DNA from: Chitinispirillaceae bacterium
GTDB lineage: Bacteria; Fibrobacterota; Chitinivibrionia; Chitinivibrionales; Chitinispirillaceae
Assembly (NCBI GenBank): GCA_016927235.1
Contig: JAFGNB010000163.1
Span: 1-53,009, forward strand
Length of the DNA stretch: 53,009 bases
Reading direction: 5' to 3'
Shown: one piece after another, positions 26,601 through 34,688 of the stretch
How the letters are laid out: the number at the start of each line of letters is the position of its first letter
Position numbering within the stretch: position 1 is the first letter of the stretch
Translations under genes and position numbers: made by a program
The notes under the pieces: generated by a model
Databases searched by the model: none
What the model saw: only the letters and a program-made list of their open reading frames with translations
What the model was told of the DNA's origin: nothing

Positions 26601-27017
26601 CATAACGATCCGGCGAAGCCGTCGCCGTTGCGCATCCCCTGCACGATCGGCGTTGTAGCACCGTCGAAGGTATTCGCCCGGCGGGCGAGCGACGAACGGC
26701 AACCGATACCTGGCACGTTGATCGCCGCTCCCAACCCGGTACCTCCGGGGGAGAGGGTCTTTTTTCAATATCAACCCGAGGGCGACGAACGCGGCGGGGA
26801 GCTGGTGATTTACAACAGCGTGGGGGATTGTCTGTATAGCGATGAAATCGACTTTTCACGGGTGACTGTTTTCAATAAACAGCCGCTGCTTTTTTCCTGG
26901 CTGCCGGTGAGCAACAGCGGGAAAGCCTACCGCCGGGGCACCTGTCTCGTGCGGCTGACCGTAAGGAAAACCGACGGATCGCGGGTTTTATTCTCCACGA
27001 AGGTGGGGCTGCAGTAG
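23694..27017 (+). CDS. Secreted M6-family metalloprotease with lamin-tail and C-terminal sorting-like domain
   Basis: The protein has 1107 residues. GTG 23694 is the start (AGGGAG 5 nt upstream; the overlapping ATG at 23692 is followed at once by a stop). After a signal peptide comes the M6 propeptide motif QPDGSTVPVLVWGDEFYQRVETPDGYTL. The catalytic domain (about 165-530) has zinc motif HENGH (345-349) followed by MLFNWPDLYDY, and a WHVD motif. Next is a Bacterial-Ig-like repeat (about 550-620), a region with WAVP..QSDSCMIKV (about 625-705), and a lamin-tail domain (about 765-890; LINEIAVG..PDAIELFN..DIDLSGW). An Ig-like segment and a C-terminal module starting AAPNPVPPGERVFF follow, resembling FlgD/type IX sorting domains. 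It is a predicted secreted endopeptidase of the immune-inhibitor-A kind. Confidence 0.92.
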   Translation: MKRIHCSALRFVFPIITNLVLYLAAAPHNGDLFELSQPDGSTVPVLVWGDEFYQRVETPDGYTLVRNKETGWICYAELAPDSSELIPTDRIYQPGKGLSKSLNTPGTPEKELPQHLKLRRSSRLRKHTEIRQRLLGSDDEAGGPTLLPSPPSTGDDSPSILPLQGVKPIVGSFTGLTVVIDFSDQQATVPIDSIRDFTNKRDYTGFRNNGSVRDFYFDVSGGKVDYQNTVVGYYRAKNAKSYYDSRSASFGTRAQELILEALQWLKNDGFDFSTLSTYTSSSDATRKKIRAINILYAGSPSQGWSEGLWPHMSRLSIRESYNGVYIDKYQISNIGSSLKLGTFCHENGHMLFNWPDLYDYGGESGGVGVYCLMCNTGTTNPIPPCAYLRDLAGWDAVTDITDLAQGTVLTQLPANISTTFMFRNKSNANEMFYIEARRRIGRFKTLPDSGFMIWHVDRNGSNDDEQGTATRHYLVSLEQADNAFQLEKSINSGKAGDLFRKGYKDRFSDTTKPDAHWWSGSNSGMKIFNMSGVADTMSFSIGEIGGTTHTIIASAGEHGSINPSGKISAVAGSSLNFAVKPDSGYQIDAITIDGASAALVDTVHLENISGDHNISVVFGIKGALGIISPQKGDVFYAGDTTSIKWRTRGVTVEGIDVSYSIDGGKSFTVIKSGISSADSVLLWAVPLVQSDSCMIKVADIDGNPAASSGMFFIKKKPSIAVAAAQITLTVEQGKSVQQTFSIENKGTGDLRVTATTTRQIDKVLINEIAVGSSPVPDAIELFNTGVDIDLSGWQLLWDDNNSTSGSYTFPKGFIFKGGTAFLITDDMSDTGAVSAYIGLNVQWLISNTFILAVTLLDATGLGVDFVKSTSSPVVAPEGTQWRGNGVELSKAYIARVGFNDQDSASDWVCTDEGSLKRNNATQQVSTVPPLMAATPLAAAVAGGGTAALTLTLDATAMEAGSYTDTLVIYHNDPAKPSPLRIPCTIGVVAPSKVFARRASDERQPIPGTLIAAPNPVPPGERVFFQYQPEGDERGGELVIYNSVGDCLYSDEIDFSRVTVFNKQPLLFSWLPVSNSGKAYRRGTCLVRLTVRKTDGSRVLFSTKVGLQ

Positions 27018-27082
27018 TACGCCTTGACAAATCGCTCCGGTCATTGCGGCCCTGTGAGTGTTCTTATTCCGGTGAAGCACCC

Positions 27083-27883
27083 ATGAAAGACCTTCCAGGC
27101 ATCGTTATCGCTGTCCTTCTGTTTCTGTGTATATGCTCATTCATTCTCTTCATAGCCGTTTTTGTCGTGACCCGTGACGTGGACGTCGGCGCCGTGATCC
27201 CCGGTTTACTATCGCGCACGAAAGCCGCTGCCGATGCCGGGGATCCGACCCGGATTCCGGACCGGTTCAAACCGGCCGTCGCAGCATCGACGGCCGGTTC
27301 ACCGCCTGTTTCCGCCGCCGCGTCGACGGCTGCCGCCCCGCATGCCCCGAAATATGTCGGGAAATACAAATGCCGCGACAGGATGGATTCCGACGACATG
27401 CTGCTGCTCATCTTGGGAAAAAATCTTTTTTGTAAAAAAAGCAAGTGGTCGAAACCGTGGAACAATCCGCGCGGTAAAGGCATCCGTTCGGGAGCGGACG
27501 GCTTGATTTTTGGTGATTCGGTCGTTGCCGATTCGTTCACCCTGATCATGTGGCAGCGTTATGCGACCTCGTCGTTATTGCCCTACGGGCAAATCGATGA
27601 CGCCGTTAATCGTCTGAATGCCGGCAGATGGCAGGGATTCGACAACTGGAGACCACCGACCATCGAGGAAATCATGGCGCTTCTTGTTCCCAGACGGAAC
27701 CGTCACGGACTCTATCTCCCCGTAGGCTGGAACTGCAATGTAAGCGATATATGGAGCTGCAACCCCGCCTCCGACTCCCTTTCCATACAGTGGATCTGGG
27801 TGGCACGCATGGGTATGGGCCGCTGCAACTACGGGCACCCGGATATCCCGCGCGCATTGCTGGCGGTGCGGGATATGAAATAA
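27083..27883 (+). CDS. Membrane-anchored DUF1566/Lcl-type domain protein
   Basis: The protein has 266 residues. ATG 27083 is chosen because a signal-anchor helix follows (about 6-31, GIVIAVLLFLCICSFILFIAVFVV). An Ala/Pro/Ser/Thr linker (about 55-98) leads to a C-terminal domain with LIMWQRYATS, AVNRLNAGRWQGFDNWRPPTIEEIMALL and IWVARMG. This is the DUF1566 (Lcl C-type) pattern, often found in secreted or membrane proteins and next to Ser/Thr kinases. No role can be given. It lies 65 bp after the protease gene and converges on recN. Confidence 0.72.
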   Translation: MKDLPGIVIAVLLFLCICSFILFIAVFVVTRDVDVGAVIPGLLSRTKAAADAGDPTRIPDRFKPAVAASTAGSPPVSAAASTAAAPHAPKYVGKYKCRDRMDSDDMLLLILGKNLFCKKSKWSKPWNNPRGKGIRSGADGLIFGDSVVADSFTLIMWQRYATSSLLPYGQIDDAVNRLNAGRWQGFDNWRPPTIEEIMALLVPRRNRHGLYLPVGWNCNVSDIWSCNPASDSLSIQWIWVARMGMGRCNYGHPDIPRALLAVRDMK

Positions 27884-27899
27884 GGCGAAAGGGAACCCC

Positions 27900-29576
27900 T
27901 CATCCTTTCTTCCCCTTTCCCAGCAGTTCTCGTGCATGCTCCAACGCGATTTTGGAATCTCCGCCCAGCATGCGTGCGATCTCGTTTACCCGTTGCTCGT
28001 TGGAAAGTTCTTCGACGCAGGTGACGGTCCGGCCGCCCGATTGCTTCTTGTACACTTTCACCTGCCGGTCGGCCAGGGAGGCGATCTGGTGAAGGTGGGA
28101 GATGCAGAGCACCTGGTGCGTCAGGCTCAATTCCCTGAGTGCGTCACCAACCGCACCGGCGACGATGCCGCCGATGCCGGAATCGATTTCGTCGAAGATG
28201 AGCACCGGTACGTAGTCGCTTCGTGAAAGGACGGTTTTTACCGCGAGCATGAGACGGGAGATTTCGCCGCCGGAGGCGGTTGCCGCGAGGGGGAGTTCGG
28301 CCTCGCCGGGGTTGGTGCGCACGAAAAAACGGAGGGTTTCGCACCCCTGTTCCGAAGGGGCGTCGAGCGGTGCGAAGCGGGTCCGCCATCCGCCTCCCTT
28401 GAACCCGAGCCGTTCCATCATGACGGTGATGGTGCGGTCGAATGTCCGAACAGCCGCTTGACGGGCTTCGCCGAGCTTTTTTCCCGCGAGAACGCAGGCG
28501 GTCTGAGCGTCGGTGAACGTTTTTTCCAGTTCCCGTCGCTCGATGCCGCTGTTATCAAGCGAGGCGAGATCGCCGCGGAGGGATTGCTCTTTGTCAATGA
28601 GCCCCTCGATGGTCGCAGAATATTTCTTTTTAAGCCGCTGGATCCTTGCAAGCCGTGCGTTGATTTTTTCGATCCGCGTCGGGTCGGCCCGTTCGCCGTT
28701 TGTGCTCAGGTAGGAGCTGCAGAACGCCTCGAGTTCGGAAAAGATACGCTGGGCGTTTTCAACGTCGTCGATCCATGGCCGCGCCGACGGGTCGTATCTG
28801 GCAAGCTGCTCGAGGTGCCGCCGGACCGAGGCGACCTGCTTGTCGAGTGAAGCGGCGGTCGACGAGCCGATCAGTTCGAGAATGCCGCTTACCGCGGTCA
28901 TCCGCTGGGCCGATGACGAAAGGAGCTTCAGTTCGGCCTCGAGTTCCTCCTCTTCGCCGCTTTTGAGATGCGCCTGGTCGAGTTCGTGGAGCTGAAATTC
29001 GAGCATCTCCCGTTTTTCGTTGAGCAGGCGTGTGTCGGCATCGTGCCGGTCGAGGGCGCGGCGCGCTTCCGCAAACGACCGCCAGGCGGCGTCGTAGATG
29101 CGGCGGAGGGGCTTGACGCCTTCAAGGCGGTCGATGACTTCATGATGGGTCTGCTCGTTGAGCAGCGACTGGTGTTCGTGTTGGCCATGGAGGTCGATGA
29201 GCAGGTCGCCGATACGGCGCAACGCTGCGAGGGAAAGAGGGGTTTCGTTGACGTGAATACGCGAACGGTCGCCGGCGGAGAGCCTGCGCCGGATGATGAG
29301 CTGGTTGTCGTCGGCGGTTATCGACAACTTCTCGAGCAGCGATCGAAACGGTTCGGCTGAGAGGTCGACCTCGAATATCCCGCCCACTTCCGCCTCATTG
29401 CAGCCGCTCCTGATGCTTTCCGCTGACGCGCGCTCGCCGAGCAGAAGCCCGATGGCGCCGATGAGGATCGATTTTCCCGCTCCCGTTTCACCGGTAAAGA
29501 CAGTAAAGCCGCGCCCGAATTCAAAGGTAAGTGACTCTATCAGTGCGAGGTTCCTGATGCGCAGCTCACGTATCAT
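27900..29576 (-). CDS. recN: DNA repair protein RecN
   Basis: The protein has 558 residues, normal for RecN, an SMC-like ATPase acting at double-strand breaks. It starts MIRELRIRNLALIESLTFEF and has Walker A GETGAGKS (29-36), RSGCNEAEVGGIFEV, IDLHGQHEHQSLL, central coiled coils with a shortened hinge region, the ABC signature SGGEISRLMLAVK, Walker B VLIFDEIDSGIGG and the H-loop SHLHQIA. Its start overlaps nadK by 4 bp, and it is the last gene of the lepA operon. A recN-nadK neighbourhood is common in bacteria. Confidence 0.97.
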   Translation of the reverse strand: MIRELRIRNLALIESLTFEFGRGFTVFTGETGAGKSILIGAIGLLLGERASAESIRSGCNEAEVGGIFEVDLSAEPFRSLLEKLSITADDNQLIIRRRLSAGDRSRIHVNETPLSLAALRRIGDLLIDLHGQHEHQSLLNEQTHHEVIDRLEGVKPLRRIYDAAWRSFAEARRALDRHDADTRLLNEKREMLEFQLHELDQAHLKSGEEEELEAELKLLSSSAQRMTAVSGILELIGSSTAASLDKQVASVRRHLEQLARYDPSARPWIDDVENAQRIFSELEAFCSSYLSTNGERADPTRIEKINARLARIQRLKKKYSATIEGLIDKEQSLRGDLASLDNSGIERRELEKTFTDAQTACVLAGKKLGEARQAAVRTFDRTITVMMERLGFKGGGWRTRFAPLDAPSEQGCETLRFFVRTNPGEAELPLAATASGGEISRLMLAVKTVLSRSDYVPVLIFDEIDSGIGGIVAGAVGDALRELSLTHQVLCISHLHQIASLADRQVKVYKKQSGGRTVTCVEELSNEQRVNEIARMLGGDSKIALEHARELLGKGKKG

Positions 29577-30460
29577 GGGCGCTTCTGCCGCTGTTTGTAG
29601 CCGCGCCCCCAGGCCAGTTTACGCCGCAGGAGTGAAAAATAAGACTGCTCGGCGAGCTGCATGAGGTTGCCGGCAACGCCGCCGTAGGAGACGATGATCC
29701 GGTCGTCGCTCTGCAGGCGTACCGACTCCAGCCCGTCGATGCTGAGAAGCAGGTCGGGGTTCTTTTCATTGACGACAAGCCGCAGCTCCTTGTCCGACGG
29801 AAGGATGATCGGCCGTTCGGTAAGCGAATGGGGGCAGATGGGAGTGAGCAGGAACGCCTGCACGGTCGGCTCAACGATCGGACCTCCGGCGGAGAGGGAG
29901 TAGGCGGTGGAGCCGCTCGGCGTGGCGATAATGATGCCGTCGGCGAAAAACTCGGTAATGAAATCATTGCCGTGCCATGCGGAGATCGAGGTGAGCTTCG
30001 GCGTGTCGACGCGGTTGATGAAGACGTCATTGAGCGCATGGAATGAGCCGATCACATTATTGTTACGTGTCAATTTCGCATCGAGTACCATCCGGCTGAT
30101 CGTACGGTAATTGCCGTTGCGTATTTTCATCAGGTTTTCTTCCAGGTTGTCGATGCCGATATCGGTGAGAAAGCCCAGGCTTCCGATGTTGACGCCGATC
30201 ACCGGTTTCCCGGAAAAACGACACATGCGTGCCACCGAAAGGAACGTACCGTCGCCGCCGAGCGATATGATTGCATCGGAGGAGGTGATAAATGATGCCT
30301 CCTCGGCGGCCACGGGGGCATCGACAAGATTTTTAAGAAAGGGGTGGAACGAGAGCGGGACGGCGTTGGCGCGCGACCAGTCGACGATACGGCCCACCAC
30401 CTCCCGTACCTGACCGGATTCATTAAAAGCGACAACACCGAATGTACCGATTTTCTGCAT
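29573..30460 (-). CDS. nadK: NAD kinase
   Basis: The protein has 295 residues, the usual size. ATG 30460 follows the EPSP-synthase-like stop by 1 bp; a longer open frame upstream lies inside that gene and is not used. The motif GGDGTFL (68-74), IGVNIGSLGFLTDI, LNDVFINR, FFADGIIIATPSGSTAYSLSAGGPIV and CPHSLTERPIILP are all diagnostic. It phosphorylates NAD to NADP in the cytoplasm. The start is coupled to the gene before it, and the stop overlaps recN. Confidence 0.96.
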   Translation of the reverse strand: MQKIGTFGVVAFNESGQVREVVGRIVDWSRANAVPLSFHPFLKNLVDAPVAAEEASFITSSDAIISLGGDGTFLSVARMCRFSGKPVIGVNIGSLGFLTDIGIDNLEENLMKIRNGNYRTISRMVLDAKLTRNNNVIGSFHALNDVFINRVDTPKLTSISAWHGNDFITEFFADGIIIATPSGSTAYSLSAGGPIVEPTVQAFLLTPICPHSLTERPIILPSDKELRLVVNEKNPDLLLSIDGLESVRLQSDDRIIVSYGGVAGNLMQLAEQSYFSLLRRKLAWGRGYKQRQKRP

Positions 30461-30461
30461 A

Positions 30462-31823
30462 TCAATTCCGGTATTCGCACACGGCGTTAAGTGTTTCCTC
30501 GAATTTCGGCAGTCGCCGCCGCAGGTGTTCGTCATTGATCTTTGTGATGCCGATGCATCGCAGCCCCGCGATTGCGAATGCCGCTGCGCAGGGAGCGGGG
30601 AGTGGAGCGTTGAGGTCAAAGCCGTCGAAATCACGCCCCCCCTTCAAAACAATACCATCGGGCATTCCGCCGTGACGGGCACCGAGAAGACGGATGCATG
30701 ATTCGATTTGCTCGATGCCGTCGGGTCGATCAAGCCGCAGGTCCGAGAGTGCGCGAAAAACCGTTTCCCCCTCAGCAAACGCCGCAATCACCGTCATCGC
30801 CGGCAGAAAAGGAAAATACTGAACCGCCGGCATGCAATCCATCTTTCTGCCGCTTAAACCGTTCGTCGTCTGTAGATGGAGCATACCTACCGGTCCGAAG
30901 GAGGAGTGTCCGGTCTGCTGAAGCGACACCTTGCACCCCATTTTTCTGATGAAGGCCACCACCGGGGTCGCCCAGTTTTCGAGGAGCGCATTATTAATAA
31001 TAAACGAACTTTTCGGAAAAAGGCAATTCGCCGCAATAAACAGGGCGGCCGCCAGCTCATCGCCCGGAAGGGTGACGGTGAGGGGCTCCGTCGACGGAGT
31101 GTCGCCGCCGGTGAAATCGGCGGTGACGGTGAATTGCTGTCCCGGGTCTGCCGGTCGGATTTTCCGCTGCAGGCGGTGAAGCCGCCGCGCCATCTCATCG
31201 CGTTCCCTCGGAATGGCGTTTTTCACCTCGATACCATACCCGAAGATGGGCGCAAGGGCCCGCAGGGGGGAGACGAGTACATTTTCCACCGTAAAGCTTC
31301 GATTTCCCGACGAGCCGAGCAGCAGCCCAAGGAGCGGCTGAACGTCCGTTTCATCCACCGCCGGGTCGAGCGGAGCTGCGGTCGGGGCGTCGGCAATACT
31401 CAGACGGGTTGAGGAGCTCCCGGGCTCAACGTGCAGCGCATAGCCGAGACGTCTCGCCTGTTCCCGCCAGAAACCGCACCGTTTCTCCGTGATCGATTCG
31501 AACTCTATCGTTGTTCCCATGCCCAGAAGGGTAAAGACGACCAGATCGCGGTAGGGCAGATCAATGGAAGGAAAGCGGACGCGCCGCGGCGCCGCATCGG
31601 CGGTTGCCGGACTGACGAGACGTTCATTGTGTGCGCAAGTGATCGTCGCACAGCCGCTCAGGGCGGTTACCCATTTGTCAATAATGGGCGCGTCGGGGAC
31701 GGGGATAATGCGTGCCGCCCGGTGCCGTGCCAGCGCCGCGACGGTTGCGAGCAGGAAGAGGTCGGGGCTCGGCGGAAGATCGACGTCGCCCTGCAGGTTT
31801 TTCGCCGGACGTATGCTCAGCAC
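30462..31823 (-). CDS. EPSP-synthase-fold protein lacking canonical catalytic residues
   Basis: The protein has 453 residues from a GTG start with AAAGGA 8-9 nt upstream. Fold-level matches to 3-phosphoshikimate 1-carboxyvinyltransferase are GDVDLPPSPDLFLLATVAALA (16-32), VTLPGDELAAALFIAANCL (about 249-268), DCMPAVQYFPFLPAMTVIAAFAEGETVFRALSDLRL, and FAIAGL near the end. The active-site motifs are not kept. LPGSKSxxxR becomes LPPSPDLFL. No NAGTA motif is seen. LRVKESDRI becomes LRLDRPDGI (362-370). DHRIAMA becomes PAPCAAA. Ordinary EPSP synthase activity is therefore unlikely. The gene stands between a chorismate mutase and nadK in the trp operon. Alternatives are a pseudoenzyme, a regulator, or an enolpyruvyl-transferase with new chemistry. 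Confidence 0.78.
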   Translation of the reverse strand: MLSIRPAKNLQGDVDLPPSPDLFLLATVAALARHRAARIIPVPDAPIIDKWVTALSGCATITCAHNERLVSPATADAAPRRVRFPSIDLPYRDLVVFTLLGMGTTIEFESITEKRCGFWREQARRLGYALHVEPGSSSTRLSIADAPTAAPLDPAVDETDVQPLLGLLLGSSGNRSFTVENVLVSPLRALAPIFGYGIEVKNAIPRERDEMARRLHRLQRKIRPADPGQQFTVTADFTGGDTPSTEPLTVTLPGDELAAALFIAANCLFPKSSFIINNALLENWATPVVAFIRKMGCKVSLQQTGHSSFGPVGMLHLQTTNGLSGRKMDCMPAVQYFPFLPAMTVIAAFAEGETVFRALSDLRLDRPDGIEQIESCIRLLGARHGGMPDGIVLKGGRDFDGFDLNAPLPAPCAAAFAIAGLRCIGITKINDEHLRRRLPKFEETLNAVCEYRN

Positions 31824-31862
31824 GGATGCATTCCTTTCACGGTCGGGTGGAGGCCGCCTGGC

Positions 31863-32663
31863 TTACCATTTGAATTTCCAGGTGGTCCGGGTGATGGGTT
31901 CGGAGGGGTCGTCGGTTTTCCGCCGGTGCAGGAGGTAGACGATTTCGCCCTGTTTTGTAAGGGGAATGACGGTATCGCGGTAGAACTGAACGATGACATC
32001 CGGTTCGATGACCTGACGGATCTCACGGTTGACCCCTTTCTGCGTCTCCCTAGTCTTCTGGCAGACCCGGTCGATGATGCGGTCCTCCACCTCCTTGCGC
32101 GTCACCATTTTTTCTATTTTTTCGATATCGCGCGCATCGATTGCGCTGCGATACGTGTCGGGATCACCGCGGAATTTGCATTCGGCAATATAAAACGCAC
32201 CGTAATGGATCCTACGGGAGATCGCTTGGATGGCGTAGACGTCATGTTCGACGCTCGATCCGTACTGGCCGTCGTCGCCGGGACGACAGATCTGCTTGAT
32301 CAGCTTCCGGTACTGGGTACGGATCGGACCGGCAAAATTGACGCTTTCAAGATCGTCGATCTGAAGCTTCGTTTCAAGCAGCACCACTTCGCGCTGCGGT
32401 TCGGGCAGGTTGCGGGTAAAGGGGCGCTCCTCGGGTGCGCAGAATCTGCCGAAGAGTGCGTCCATCTGTTCGTGGTAATGCATCCGCAGGTCGAACAGCG
32501 AGCGGCTCGGTTCTCCGGTGAAGCCGCTTTTTCCCGCCTCGTAACAGATCTCATTCACGCAGAACTGGGCACGGTCGATCAGTTTTGAGATGATCGTCTC
32601 TTCCAAGCCTTCGAGGCGCGAGGCGATATAATTTAAATCGAGCAGGTTGGTGGCATCAGGCAT
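31863..32663 (-). CDS. Chorismate mutase, eukaryotic (fungal/plant, AroQ) type
   Basis: The protein has 266 residues from ATG 32663 (AGGAA 5 nt upstream); the start overlaps the trpA stop by 8 bp. Length and motifs match yeast ARO7 and plant chorismate mutases: LDLNYIASRLEGLEETIISKLIDRAQF, SVEHDVYAIQAISRRIHYG, AECKFRGD, VEDRIIDRVCQKTRE and IPLTKQGE near the end. It converts chorismate to prephenate for Phe/Tyr. Compared from memory with yeast, R151 (R157), K163 (K168), E193 (E198), T236 (T242) and E240 (E246) are kept. R16 aligns with Ala14 and N194 with Arg189, and one extra residue lies between R151 and K163. Lying directly behind trpBA, it sits at the Trp versus Phe/Tyr branch point. Confidence 0.88.
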   Translation of the reverse strand: MPDATNLLDLNYIASRLEGLEETIISKLIDRAQFCVNEICYEAGKSGFTGEPSRSLFDLRMHYHEQMDALFGRFCAPEERPFTRNLPEPQREVVLLETKLQIDDLESVNFAGPIRTQYRKLIKQICRPGDDGQYGSSVEHDVYAIQAISRRIHYGAFYIAECKFRGDPDTYRSAIDARDIEKIEKMVTRKEVEDRIIDRVCQKTRETQKGVNREIRQVIEPDVIVQFYRDTVIPLTKQGEIVYLLHRRKTDDPSEPITRTTWKFKW

Positions 32664-33489
32664 AATGGTTCCTGCCGTTGCGTGGTTGAAGACGAGTGGC
32701 GGCCTTATACCTTCGGACCTTTTTCGCGAGAAGACCGGGAAGCGCCTCTGCAGCTTCATGATGTTCTTCGATGATTTTCACCAGTGCGCTTCCGACGATT
32801 GCGGCGTCCGCACCGGCCGCGATAACCTCGCCGACGTGCGGCGGTGTCGATATGCCGAAACCGACGGCAAGGGGTTTGTCGGTGATTGTTTTGAGTTTTG
32901 ACAGCGTCGCACGGACGCCGCCGCTCAGCGTCGTGTCGGTCCCCGTGGTTCCGAGGCGGCTGACGACATAGACAAATGCGTCAACTCTATCGCAGATCAT
33001 GCGCATGCGCCCCGGCGGGGTGAGCTCGGAGACGATAAAGACACGGGACAGTCCCGCCTCCGACATTGCCCGGCTCAGCTCGCCGTGCTCTTCGGGAGGC
33101 ATGTCGGCGACAAGGAGGCTGTCGATACCCGCATCGGCCGCCGCAAAACAGAAGTTTCGGCAGCCGAGATGGAGCGCGATATTCGCATAAAGCAGCAGTC
33201 CGACAGGCAGGTCGCTGTAACGACGGATTTTTTTCATAAGTCTGAAGAACGAAACCGGGGTGATATGTGCGTCAATCGCCCGTTGCGCGGCGAACTGATT
33301 GACCGGACCGTCGGCAATCGGATCGCTGAAGGGATACCCGATCTCGAGAATATCGGCACCGCCGTCGATATACGCTTTAAGAATCATCTCGCTTACCGCG
33401 ATATCGGGATCGCCGGCAACCGCAAACGGGATGAAGGCTCCTTCATTTTTTTCTCTTAGTTGGTGAAAGACTTTTTCGTATCGGTTCAT
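32656..33489 (-). CDS. trpA: Tryptophan synthase alpha chain
   Basis: The protein has 277 residues. It cleaves indole-3-glycerol phosphate to indole, which is channelled to TrpB. Catalytic Glu49 and Asp60 are in [18 protein letters not shown]. Other motifs are [39 protein letters not shown] and [11 protein letters not shown]. The start overlaps trpB by 4 bp, and the stop overlaps the chorismate mutase start by 8 bp. No other trp genes (E, D, C, F) are in the window. Confidence 0.97.
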   Translation of the reverse strand: MNRYEKVFHQLREKNEGAFIPFAVAGDPDIAVSEMILKAYIDGGADILEIGYPFSDPIADGPVNQFAAQRAIDAHITPVSFFRLMKKIRRYSDLPVGLLLYANIALHLGCRNFCFAAADAGIDSLLVADMPPEEHGELSRAMSEAGLSRVFIVSELTPPGRMRMICDRVDAFVYVVSRLGTTGTDTTLSGGVRATLSKLKTITDKPLAVGFGISTPPHVGEVIAAGADAAIVGSALVKIIEEHHEAAEALPGLLAKKVRRYKAATRLQPRNGRNHYA

Positions 33490-34688
33490 ATCTTTTTTCC
33501 GAGATAGTCGGCCACCGTAAAAATGTCCTTGTCGCCGCGGCCCGAGAGATTGATGACCATGATATCGTTCCGCGGCCGTTTCGGCGCCTCTTTGACTGCA
33601 TACGCTACGGCATGCGCCGATTCGAGCGCCGGGATGATGCCTTCACATTCGCATAAGAGCGAAAATGCCTCCACCGCCTCCCTGTCGGTAGCGTAGGTAT
33701 AACGTACCCGTCCGGTCTTGTAAAGAAAGGAGTGTTGCGGCCCCACGCCGCTGTAATCGAGCCCGGCACTGATCGAGTGAGTGTTTGCAATCTGGCCGTT
33801 GCGGTCCTGGAGCACGTAGGAGTAAGATCCGTGGAGTATGCCCGGCCGCGAGTTGGGAGTAGGGGAGAGTCGCGTTGCGTGCTTGCCGCTGTTAAGACCA
33901 AGACCCCCCGCCTCGACGCCAACAAGCTTCACTGTTTTGTCACGTAAAAATGCATCGAATATACCGATGGCATTCGAACCGCCTCCTACGCAGGCGACAA
34001 TGAAATCAGGCAGGCGCCCCTCTGCCGCAAAAAGCTGCTTTTTCGTTTCACGGCCGATAACTGATTGAAATGTGCGGACGATCGTCGGGAAGGGGTGCGC
34101 GCCCAGAGCAGACCCGAAAATGTAGTGGGTATATCGCACGGTTGCCGTCCAGTCCCGCAGCGCCTCATTGACCGCATCCTTGAGCGTTTTGCCCCCGCCG
34201 TCGACCGGAATAACACGGGTGCCGAGAAGGTCCATCCGAAAAACATTGGGACGTTGGCGCGCCATGTCGATGGTCCCCATATAAATGTCGCACTTCATGC
34301 CGAGCAGCGCCGCCGCCGTCGCAACGGCGACGCCGTGCTGCCCGGCGCCGGTTTCGGCGATAAGCCGTGTTTTTCCCATGTATTTTGCCAGGATCGCCTG
34401 TCCCAGCGCATTGGTGATTTTATGGGCGCCGGTATGGTTGAGGTCTTCGCGCTTGAGATAAATACGGCACCCGCCCAGGTGCGCGGAAAGACCCCGCGCG
34501 AAATAGAGCGGTGTGGGACGGCCGTTGTACGTTTTCAGAAGTTCCCTGAACTCCCGTTGCAGCAGGGGGTCTTTCTGAAAAGCGGCGAATGCCCGTTCAA
34601 CCTCTGCAAGTGCAGGCATGAGGGTTTCGGGGACATAGGCGCCGCCGAAGCGTCCGAAATATCCCGGTGTCCGTTTTTTCCTTTTCAT
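33486..34688 (-). CDS. trpB: Tryptophan synthase beta chain
   Basis: The protein has 400 residues, TrpB1 type. It condenses indole with serine using PLP. PLP lysine K90 is in [15 protein letters not shown]; also present are [57 protein letters not shown] and ESAHAVAY. Its start overlaps the signal-peptidase-like gene by 4 bp and it overlaps trpA by 4 bp, which fits equimolar, coupled synthesis of the alpha/beta complex. Confidence 0.98.
   Translation of the reverse strand: MKRKKRTPGYFGRFGGAYVPETLMPALAEVERAFAAFQKDPLLQREFRELLKTYNGRPTPLYFARGLSAHLGGCRIYLKREDLNHTGAHKITNALGQAILAKYMGKTRLIAETGAGQHGVAVATAAALLGMKCDIYMGTIDMARQRPNVFRMDLLGTRVIPVDGGGKTLKDAVNEALRDWTATVRYTHYIFGSALGAHPFPTIVRTFQSVIGRETKKQLFAAEGRLPDFIVACVGGGSNAIGIFDAFLRDKTVKLVGVEAGGLGLNSGKHATRLSPTPNSRPGILHGSYSYVLQDRNGQIANTHSISAGLDYSGVGPQHSFLYKTGRVRYTYATDREAVEAFSLLCECEGIIPALESAHAVAYAVKEAPKRPRNDIMVINLSGRGDKDIFTVADYLGKKI

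Noticed and set aside
30461-30634. Extension of nadK upstream of ATG 30460
   Set aside because: It lies inside the EPSPS-like gene and has no NAD-kinase homology.
31431-32588. A 385-codon plus-strand frame across chorismate mutase and the EPSPS-like gene
   Set aside because: It crosses a gene boundary on the opposite strand and shows only shadow composition.
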